Part shown: positions 37,401-49,400 of the stretch, piece after piece
Layout of the letters: every line of letters begins with the position of its first letter
Numbering within the stretch: the first letter of the stretch is position 1
DNA from: Megalonaias nervosa
Taxonomy: Eukaryota > Mollusca > Bivalvia > Unionida > Unionidae
Direction of reading: 5' to 3'
NCBI GenBank assembly: GCA_016617855.1
Contig: JAECUM010004998.1
Location: 148,798-212,797, forward strand
DNA length: 64,000 nt
Made by a program: the position numbers and the translations under genes
The notes under the pieces: generated by a model
What the model saw: the letters and a program-made list of their open reading frames with translations, nothing else
Told to the model about the DNA's origin: nothing
Database searches by the model: none

Positions 37401-40400
37401 AGGGTGATATGCATAATATCCAATTAATTCCTGTGGATTATGATAATGGTGGAATTGCTAACATATGATGGAAAATCAAACCATACTTCCAAATGTCACA
37501 AAACATAAATAAATGACTCGAAAGTAAAATTTTCCATCAAGCAAAGTCTAAAATATTCACTGACTTTCAATGACCTAGGTGAAATATTGATGACTTTCAT
37601 GGCCTTTAATTGTGGTATTCATTTCTCAATGACCTTTAATGACTATGTGGACCCTGATCATACTAGGGCAGATCAGGATCTTTGTAGTTTGCAGTTTTAT
37701 GGTACATGTGTTCAAAAGATTCTGTAATATACAGCCAAACCCACATATCTGAACCTCGGTTATCTTGAGAACCAATGTATGTCAAGAGTTTTGGTCTGGT
37801 CCCGAAAAAATCCTTCTTTGTTATGCTAATTTGCTTAATATGTCAACCCCTGTTTAAACAAAAAACCCATAATGTCAGACATAAGTTGCGGTTCGAAGTA
37901 ACATGTGGACATGCTCAGTTAGATGAAATGTCACTTTTAATGTCCATCTCAGAGAAATTTTACAAGAATGGTCCAGCATTTCCACTACTAACTGTAACTC
38001 ATACCAAAAAGGATGAAAAAAGTGGGTACAAGACCACATTTTACCAGTACAAATGCTAATAAACCAATCTCATCAATGCATGGTTTATCACTTGCATGGA
38101 GTGGAGAAATTTATGTTGTAAACAATACTTTAGAGTAAGGAAATTGAATGAATGCATTTCTGACCTTTACAGGAGCTGCGTTCATAATGGACAGCATCAC
38201 ATGTCAACACCACAACAATACAGTTCATTCTGCACAGCACTGTGAATTTGATCTTATCTGTAACTCAGAAAATTATCAGGTCAACATCATTAAATGTAGC
38301 TAAAAATACCTAATTTGTTTTACACAATACATTCAAAACAAATTTGGCACTTTTAGATACATTTAATGATGCTGACCTGCCTGAAAATTTATAGAGTTAA
38401 AGATAGGATAAAATTCATGATGCTTTGTGGAGCAACTATAATGCAATCTCATTCCAATATCATCACTGTCAGTCAAAAACTTACCATAATCCATACACAA
38501 ATAACAACTTTGGTTCAGAGTTCACTTGTAAAGTAAATAGTTAAAGTGTTTCCATGCTTGGTGTGAGTGTAAGTCTTCAACTTCAGCCTAACTAAATTAA
38601 GTGACTTACAATCATCTACAAACATAAATCTGCAAAATTCCAAATCAAGCTGGTCCCCCGAAAACAAACACATGGTTAATAATTTGTTTTGAACAAGAGT
38701 AAATAAAAGTACCAATGGTGTTTTGTAAAAATCCATAGCGCCCAATACTTTTTTTTTATGAAGTTGTCAATCGCAGTGCCATGATTACAGATTCTTCAAC
38801 ACCAATGGAATGAAACAGAAAGTGACTCACAGGAGTAACATCTATGAAACAGAAAAAGGAGTGCTTTCATTTGTATTATCCTGAATCGAATATCAAAGCC
38901 TTGCAATCCATCAAAGTGATATGCCAACTCTCCTTCTTGTGCTGTGTTGTTGCTGACGATAACTGACCAAAGTCAGAAGGGATATGGGACTACAATTGTA
39001 TGAATGAAATAAGTTGGCTTCTTACAGAATTTAATGTTAAGACAGTTAACTTTAAAGACTTTAAACACATTTTACAGTTTGTTGGTACATGAATACTGGC
39101 AGCCTGATTTTTTTCTGGTACAGAGGCAAATTTTATTGGTAAAAACTGGCATATACCAGTGTAACCTAATCTATTATGACGAACGACAACAACGATCAAT
39201 TTACACAAATGATATTGGTCAGTTACAAGTTGCTACTAGTCACATGCGAACACTAACAAAAGAAAATACTTTTAAAAAAGTATATTCCTACATGTACTTA
39301 TACTTAAATTGGCCTAGATTTTGATCAGTGTGAGGCTACCAAAGGGATAAGGCTATTCACAGGGAAATAAAAACACCTGTCAACCACTGACATTGTTACA
39401 GTAACTTAACAGTTGTAAAAATGTGTAACTTGTTACTTAATCTCATTTAAAAGACCTCCAATCTTCCTGTTTCTGCAATCTGGCTTGAAGGAATTATTAT
39501 TTTTATTGTGCATTAGAAATGCCATTTATTTTTAGAAATAAAACTCCTCATTTTTGGTACTTCAGATGCATAATCATTGTTATGCAGTAAATTTATCAAC
39601 TAAACCCTGATATCTCGGGACCCGGTTATGTCAACAATTTTTTACACCTCAGATGTAATTGAGATAACCAGGTTTGACTGTACCACAAGTCTAAAAAGGG
39701 CAATAGCTCATAAAAAATTGCAGGAACAGTGATTTAACATATGCGCATCTTCTGTTGATGACTGTAATATTCACTAAGTTTCATAACAATCCATAAGAAA
39801 CTGCAGAACTAATACTGCATTAAGTTTAAAGCAAAACATACAATAACTATAAAAAAAAAAAACTGCATCAGCAAAGTGACTTCTTGACATACACATCTGT
39901 TGGTGATGACTTACATGCCAACCCCTAGAAAGGTATAAGTGTAATTATTACTAATAATAATATAAGTGGCAAATAAATGTCAGCTGAGCATAAAAAGTGA
40001 TATCTACATATTACATGCCATAATTACAATAAACTGTATAAAAAAGTAGATTTACTTTCGCTACTAACCTGGGTCTGCAGATGGTTAAAATTCTTGTCAC
40101 AAATGGACAAAATCCATGTGAATTAGCACCAGAATACAAGCACAAAACATTTATATACAATACACACTCAAACTAATCAACGAGTTATTATAAAGTCCAC
40201 AAATTCTGCAATAAGAGGATGTACTCATTCTGAGTACTGTATTACATCAATCTCATTTCTTCTTTTTAAATTTGTAAATTGCTATTGATTTGTCCTTTTT
40301 CTGATCCAACATGTTTTGAAGTTTAAAAAGATCCCTCTTTTTTAACATTTTTTTAATAACATACCATAAATGGGTCACATCAATAAAACCTGTTTCACTT

Positions 40401-43400
40401 AACATCTGGTACCATTTTTTTTAAGTGTAGACTGGTCTGCTACCCAAATGTACTGATCAAAATGCAATGAACCTCTGAGACAAGTTTTCATATTGAAGAA
40501 ACCCATGTTTTCTTAGAAATGTGTCATACAAAGCTGCTATATATAGAAAATACAGAAAGTACATGTAGGTCTATGATGGAGAAATGCACTCATTTTATGC
40601 AGGTTTTAAATTTTTTTTACAGAATATTCTCAAATTTATACAATGTTTGAGATATAAGGAAATTTTAATAAAAATGACAAAACGTTTTTCTGCTTTATTA
40701 TTTTTTGTAATATACCAAAAAAACATAATCCATATACATGCAAGCATAAGACTTAATTAGGCAAAAAAAAAAGCATAATGGTTGGCTTGTATGCAATGAC
40801 AATGATATTTTACCAAGTGTCATAGCAATTCATCTAAAACTGTTGGACAAGTTACACTATGAAGATTGTGTCATACACTGCTATAAGAAGTAAAGGGCAT
40901 TAACTATAACAAAAATGGGAGCAAATTGATTTGTTGATGTAAACATCTTGTGGTGTTGACAATGACATTTACCAAGTTTAATGGCAATCCGTAAGAAACT
41001 ATGGGATTAGTTGTGCTAATGATACAGATGGAAGGATGGATAGATGAACACAGTGATTACAATACACTTGAACCTCTATAGGATCGGGTATACAAAACAA
41101 TAGAAAGGTATTAATAAACAGATCAATTTTCCACAAAATTATTTCCTTAGAGAACAACTAAACAGCTGCCTATCCAGATATATTTCCATTAGGACAGCCA
41201 CCCTTAACAACTGTCACCTTGAATCTAATGTCTAACCAAACTGGCACAACATTTTTCTGCACAAAACCTATGTTCCACAAGGTTGCCAAAGGTGGACACA
41301 CAGTTGTGACGTCCTTGCTAAAAATGATGGACATAATGTGGGATAGCTTACACCTCAAGTATGAAAAGTCTACTACATGCCCAATTATATAAAACTGTTT
41401 ACTGAAACCCAAAAAGTACATTCAGCTAAAAAGCAAAACAGGACAATAACATAAATATATGAAAAAAGTGATTCATTTACACACAAATCAGATGGTGACC
41501 ATAATATTGACCAAGTTTCCAGACAGTCCATTAAAAAATGTAAGACTCATTTTGTTCACAAGATCTGTTCATACATGACATTCAGCAGCAAATTAAAAAG
41601 GGCAATAACTCTTACAAATATTGTGGTAACACTGCAACTTGTCAGTATGTGCATTTTGAAGTGATGACCATAATATTTACCAAGTTTCATGGCATTCCCA
41701 CGCAAGCTATGGGGCTGGTTGTACTAATGAGTTTGGTGCTGGAAGGAAGAATGGAGGGACATGAAATGTGTGGTGGGACATTTGGGTATAAAAAGGATTG
41801 TAATTCCAACATAAATGGAGTTGCAAAGACAAATCTTTTACAAGGTACTTGTTCTCATATAAGGCAGATCACCTACTGTTTCAAAGGCATTCTGACGGTT
41901 ATAAATGGTACAGATATTGTATATAGTCACTTATAAGTCAAATTAAACTGCAAACAACAATGATCCTGATCTGCTGCAGCACAATGCATCTGCAGATCAG
42001 GGTTCATGTTGCTGTTCTGATGATTACTCCTAACAAACTTCACAGACTCAGATCTGCTGGTGCAATATGCAACAGCAAATCTGGGTCTGTGCAGTTTGCA
42101 CTTGAACTTGTCTTATAAGGTAGATGAATTGAAAAGGTGATTACTCGTGTCTTAATGTAAAAATTAGTACAAAATTACCACACAAGTACTGACATGTTAT
42201 ACATTTATATAATATGATTTACCTGACCATATTCTTACCCATCAGATCTACTTTGATGTTCTCATTTTTCAATATCCAATCAAACCATTCTGATATCACT
42301 ATGTAATCTAAATCAGCCATTATTTTGCTGAAAAATAAAAGATTAGCATTTGTTTTATGATTCCCCATTATTATCTACTTTATAAATAAATTTCTCAATA
42401 AAATCTAACTCTGATTACAAGAAAGGAACATAAATGATAATTTAAAGCAAAAAGAATGTACCTGTTATAAAACAAAAGAGTTCATCACATTAATTACTGT
42501 TACACAGTAGAGATGTAGGTTGTGCTGACTCAGTTTGAGTATATAGGTTTAGAGCTTACTGATGTCCATGCACAGGTGCAAGAATATACTTGCCACAAAA
42601 AGCATTAATTTACTATTAAAACCATAACATGACTACTGGACCATTAGCCTATGGTCACAGTAACCATTTATGTGTGATGTGGTGTATTAGCAACTGTTTG
42701 CTAATCCTTCATGTTTCAGGTACCATATCTTTTGAACTTTACATGTTTTACCATTATCTTTATTTTATATACCTAGCACATAATTTTAACACCTTTACCT
42801 TTTAACTTTTGTCATTTAGAAAAGAATTTTTGGAGTGGATTTTTTAAAGGCTTTATCTTCTTACATTTTGTTTTCATAATTCTTTGTATACTGCACGTAC
42901 TTTTTTAGAACTTTACTTTCTATCTGCACCATATAGCCAGAATTGTGCTGGTGTTTAGTTAAAACCCCAAAACTATTACTACTACTACTACTACTACATA
43001 TACTTACATTTCATTTACAAGTATTAAACAGACTTTATTAGTAACTGTCAACATTTATTTACATTAATTTAAAAAAAACATTTGCTCTCCTCCACTCCTG
43101 AGTACAAATATGAACTAAAAAATACTGCATCGAAAGCAATCAAAATGAAAAATGATTATGTATAATTATGCTTTAAGGAATTAATTACATATCTTAATTA
43201 CATAAAGAATCCAGAAAGTACAATTATAACTTCACCACTTCTACATGAGAAAGTAATAAACAATGTAGCACTCTTCAAGATACAGTAGTCCCCCTCTTGA
43301 ACGGCCCCCCTGACCAATGGCCACCCGCTTCTTACGGCCAGAATCCCTTGGCACTGACGAATTTGTATTCAAAAGTACCCCTCAAGAATGGCCACCCCTC

Positions 43401-46400
43401 TTAACGTGACCAGCAGCCAGCATATTAGTACAAAAAGTAAAATGTTCCCCTCACAAGTGGCCACCTTTTTTTTCAAATGTATGCAGAACGAATAATTAAT
43501 TCACATTGTCATGTAAGGTAAGTAATCAGATTATCGTCGATACATGTCTCCCAATGTCAAGTTTCCGTTACTGAAAGAAGTGTTGACTAAAGTACATGTA
43601 ACACTAAGATTAATATTATTGCATTGTCTATAAAAGCCAACATATACTGTAAACGGGCCCAACAAATACTAAGATTAATATTATAGCATTGTCTATAAAA
43701 GCCGTCGTATACTGGAAACAGGCCCAACAATGTTATGATAGAGTTTTGGGCTTGACACATCTGTCGAGTTCTTCTCTTTGATGATTACAACTGGACGTAA
43801 TTGTCAAGATCATAATGGGATCAGCATAAGCTAAAAATAGATTTTGTGCTTTAGCACACACACACACAAACAGAAATTAACCTTGAACAAAACAGGGTAC
43901 CAGACAAAGACCGAAAAATCATGTGACAACACATTTATCGCTACCTTTACAAAGAAGGCATTTCGTCCACTCTACAAAAGTTTCGTCTGCATAATTAAAT
44001 CGCATACAGTTAGCAACATCCGAATAAATCATTACCAAACATTAACATGTCATCATGTAAACGGAGACGTATTATTTTAGAAGAAAGTCGGTTATTCTAC
44101 TCGACGACATTGGGTGAGGTGGGAAGGGGGGGAAAGACTCAAATAAAACAATTTTATGTTGAAAGACTCAAATAAACAACGTCGTAACTGATAAGGAGGT
44201 TATTCAGCAGCAGTGGGAAAATGAAGCAAATGAAAAGAAAATTATGTATGTACCAAGATTTAAATGACATTTTTGAATGGTTTTGCAATGTGGATGACAG
44301 CAACACCCACTCGCATATCACGCTTACGCCAAGAATAAGAACTGTTAATGTATATTCAGTTGAAATAAGTCTATTATTATAACAAGAAGAACCTTTTAAT
44401 AATTAATGTTACTTTTAAACGAAGATATTAAATGAAGATATTAAATGAAGATATTAAACGAAGATATTAAATGAAGATATTAAATGCTCTGAAGTATGTA
44501 GCTTTCTTACTACGTACATTACATGTACTTCTCACAAAAAATTTAGTCCCCCTCTGGAAAGGCCACTTGTCTTATAAGGCCACTTTAATGGTGCAGAAGG
44601 GGTGGCCATATAAGAGGGGGACCACTGTACATATATACATACAGAATGATATGGTCTAATATACTTTTTGAAGTATACCCAGTAAACTCAAGGATGTAGA
44701 ACAGTCTAGATGTCACATGTCACTAGATCTGAGGTACACCCAGTAATCTCAAGGATGTAGAACTGGCTGATGTCACATGTCACTAGATTTGAGGTACAGC
44801 CAGTAAGCTCAAGGATGTAGAATAGGTCTGATGTCACATGTCACTAGATCTGAGGTACACCCAGTAAGCTCAAGGATGTAGAATAGGTCTCATGTCACAT
44901 GTCACTAGATCTGAGGTACAGCCAGTAAGCTCAAGGATGTAAAATAGGTCTGATGTCACATGTCACTAGATCTGAGGTACACCCAGTAAGCTCAAGGATG
45001 TAAAATAGGTCTGATGTAACATGTCACTAGATCTGAGGTACACCTAGTAAGCTCAAGGATGTAAAATAGGTCTGATGTCACATGTCACTAGATCTGAGGT
45101 ACACCCAGTAAGACACTAAGCTCAACGATGTAGGACAGACTTGAGGTCACATGTCATAACAGCTGACTAGTCTAGCAGAAATCCAGTGATTAACGTGCCT
45201 GACTCATAAACAAATTGGTTGGTTTTGAATCCTACCATTGGACCAGCCCAATTTGGTTATAGTGGTGTGCCCTTGGAATAGCACTTTATTTAAATTTCCT
45301 TGGGATTAAATAACCTATTGGTCACATGGAAATATTTTTCATAAAGCTGGAGATTTAACTTTGTATTAATATTATTATTATCATCATTCCCACAATGAAA
45401 ATGAAGTCATATGGACAACGTTCTTTTGCATATCTGGGCCCAGCAACATGGAACGAATTGCCCACTGAACTTAGATGCAAGGACACTGTGATCTCATTCA
45501 AGAGCACTCTTAAAACTCACCTATTTCAATTGCAACAACAGACTTAAAGACCTAATAATGTTTCCTTACCTTAAATATTTACACCATGTTTTTTGTTTTC
45601 TAATTTCATGGTGTTTGTTTTTCTTGTAATCATATCATTATATATGTTTTTAGGTGTTATCTAATGTTGTGAAGTGCTTTAGAGCTTCTAAAGATCAGGC
45701 ACTATACAAAGTCCTCATTATTATTATTATTATTAATAAAAGTAGAACTCATTTACTGAGAACTCTAATTTTGTTGTTTTCTAGCGAAAACAAGGAACTT
45801 TGATTTGAAACATTATGAAGTCCATGTATATTTTCCTATTATAATAAAATTTGGTTTCAATGACAAAAATTTAAATGGTCATCTAGACTTTTTATGGGTT
45901 TTTAATGTATACATAAAGGGCTCATCTTGTAAATTCATCCACCCCATCTGCATCCCCTCCATTTAGGTAAAATCATTACGGTAAATCTGATATTTAATAC
46001 TTACTTTCTATGAAGATTTTCAACAAAACAGTACTTAGCACTGTAGATAGACCTCTCTGCCAATTTAATTGGACATTTCTGTTAAAGAAAATATCATAAT
46101 GTAAAGACTATTCTATACATGTATGCAAGTGTCCTAATCAGTGATTTAAGTGCAATATACACCTCTCCCTCAATAAATCGTGCACAACAGGGTCCAAAAA
46201 CACAGACCGCACTATAAGCTAGCATGCAAGTTATTGGGGGACCTCCATAACATGAAATGATGCCTCCTCACTGGACATCAAGAAAACCACGAGGGGGGAG
46301 GGGACAAAATGGTCTGTTTAATGGCTGAATACTTGTTTTAAAATCACATTGGGAATAACTGTAAATAAAGTGCTCTATCTATCAAAGTTATTTGTTTTTA

Positions 46401-49400
46401 TGTACAAAAAAAGACATTTATTTTCAAGATGCACAACTGCTGAGAGATTGTTAACATTATTCCAACTGGTTTCAACAAGCCTTCATGTGTAGGCAAAACA
46501 TTGTCTACTACATCACTGCTTTATGTTTTTTGTTGAGTAGTCTGGTTCACTGATCCATATGTTCCTTGCTTTGCTCTCTACTATAATTGTGGAATGCAAT
46601 GCTAGGATCATAATAATCAGGGAACTAGACTAATTACTGATTCAAATTCGAACGAGATTCCTTTTATTTAAAAAAAACAACAAAACCCGAAACATACAGT
46701 TCATGAAACAGCCTTCAAACATCGAAATATCATTTTTTTTAATTGTTCTATTAGTACAATACTGATTACAATACTGATGCCATGATTTCATTACAGTTAA
46801 TTGTGAAACTTCTCAACCATGAGGAAATGTCTGAGTGCCAATTCAGGAATTACAAGTTAACTAAAACACTGAAACTAGCTTCTCATTAATAAAATGTATA
46901 TGTGAACCAGAATTTTATTTCATCAAGTATTCATTTTGTGAATGAGTATGCTAATTTAAGGTAGTTTAATTCAGCATTAATTAGGTTCTCACAGAAATGC
47001 TCGCAGACATAGCTGTTAGGGTAGATTGATATATTTCACATTTGAACACAACTGGGCACATTGTATTTACAATCATTACCCTTAAACCGAACTAAAAGAT
47101 AGAACTAATACTTGAATTTCACTCATTTGGTATTCATTTATAAAACTGCTGCCTCATGAAGATGTTAGTGACATTTTCATTGATCAAAATTTTGTTGCAT
47201 ACTGTTATTTACGGTGTACCAAGAATGTTGTTTGGAAAGAAATTTTAACAAAATACATGACTTCTTATTAAAAGTTGATAATTTCATAACATTGACTCTT
47301 ATTTCCAGGTCATATCAACCGTTTTCGATGATAGAACGAGCAATATATCAAGGTTTCAGTTGCCAATTTTTATTGTGATTTTCTTCAATTTCAACAAATA
47401 GGGGTCAATTGTTTGGTACTTTCTAGTTTAAAAAAATGGGATCCACGACTGACCCTGTGTTATAAGTGGGTTCACGAGTTATCAGGGTATGAGTTATCAA
47501 TGGAGTGGTGTATAGTGACAAACACAGGAAAATGCTGTTTTATCATTAATTTTTATTTTTAATAAAATCACCAAGTTTATATGTATTTATGTACTATAGC
47601 AATTTTTCAATTAGTGTATTGATACTAGCATGGTAAAAGATATCACAGAGAATGTGTAAGCATAATACTGAAACAGGTATTATGACAGGAACATTCAATT
47701 AAGACATTAACATTCCAATTATCATCAGTATTATATTAATTAACTGATTGATCAATTTCAAGTATCATCAATGAGATTCATCTAATATGCAACATCTCCC
47801 CTTTCAAGCATGTGGGAAAAAATATTTTCCTATAAGGACTTGCAAGTGCTGTGGTAATGCATCTGCTTTTAGATCACTGGATCTATAAAATGCTCAATGG
47901 TGCTTTATTCAAATTCAGGGGTTTCACCCTGTGGGGTTTTCCATTTCTTTACACTACAGACAAGGCCCCATATTCATAGAACTCATCAACTTGAGCGCAC
48001 ACTCAAATTCAGAATCTGATGGCTACAAATAAACAAACTAACTGAATACAGATTTCAGTGTAATAATACATGCAGATACAGACATTTGTTAAATATACCT
48101 CAGTAATTCCTTAATGCCAAGCCATTATGTCCACATATTATCATTATGACCACCAGGATATATTGTGTTCAATCCAACTGGTTGGGGGCTCCACATTATC
48201 TTGATGCAAAGTGGCCCAAGGTGGCACTTTACAGATCACTGCATCTCTCATATCATGTGGAACTGAGTCTCTGGCTAGGCTAACATGCTTATGTAAGAAT
48301 GCTTACTGTTAGCTTCCCATGGGTCAGTGGTTCTTCCTCCACCAGTTATTCTGGCCGCCATGTATAGCATATTGAGTGCTAAAAAATGGCGTTAAACTCA
48401 CAACAACAACAACCTATATACAGCCCATAAAAAAGGCGTAAGAAGGCAAGGGGATATTTTTCATTTGATCCATGTTAGGATATTGAAAACTTCTTTCTCT
48501 CTTATGAAGGACTACATCACAAATTTACTGGTTTGAATTGGGAAAGAAACTCTTGCTGGCCAGAATTACTGAATACCTTTAACAACTATATTGAAGCATT
48601 TTCATATCATTTATAAGCTTTACCAAAGCAGACAATGCCACATATTACAGGTTTTTCATTACATCTCTACATAATGAAGGTCAAGTTATCACATCATAAG
48701 AGTAACACAACAAGGTTAATTCCTCATCATCAAAAGGTCAAGTTATCACAGCATAAGAGTAACACAACAAGGTTAATTCCTCACCATCAAAAGGTTAAGT
48801 TATCATAACATAAAAATAACACAACAAGATTAATACCTCATCAAGTCAAGTAATCACATCATAAGAATAACATTTATGATAGCAAGGTTAATTCCTCATC
48901 ATCAGTAAGTCAAGTTATCACATCATAAGAGTAACACAAGGTTAATTCCTCATCACCAAAAGGTTTAGTTATCACATCAAAGGTTAATTCCTCATCATCA
49001 AAAGGTCAAGTTATCACATCATAAAAGTAACACAAGGTTAATTCCTCATCATCAAAAGGTAATGTTATTACATCATAAGAGTAACACAACAAGGTTAATT
49101 CCTCATTGTCAAAGGTCAAGTTATTACATAAGAGTAACACAATAAGGTTAATTCCTCATCACCAAAATCCTATATTACTGGACTGGAAGTTTGTTATAAT
49201 CAGGGTTACAATTAAGAAGTGATAATTGATTACTAAATGCCAAATTCAAAACCTTTCAGGAAACAGTATTAAAAGCAGATCTTTGCAAAGTCTATATACG
49301 ACATATGACTTACATTAATATGCTACAGTTTACATCTCTGCATAGCTGAATTACATGTACATGAAATACTTCCATAAATAAAGAGGCTTTGAATGTTAAA

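Noticed and set aside
41649..41936. 95-codon open frame
   Set aside because: It runs through a diverged tandem repeat unit and has no protein signature.
44668..45165. Regular repeats that might look like a CRISPR array
   Set aside because: Units are contiguous 61-bp tandem copies with no unique spacers, in an intron of a eukaryotic gene.
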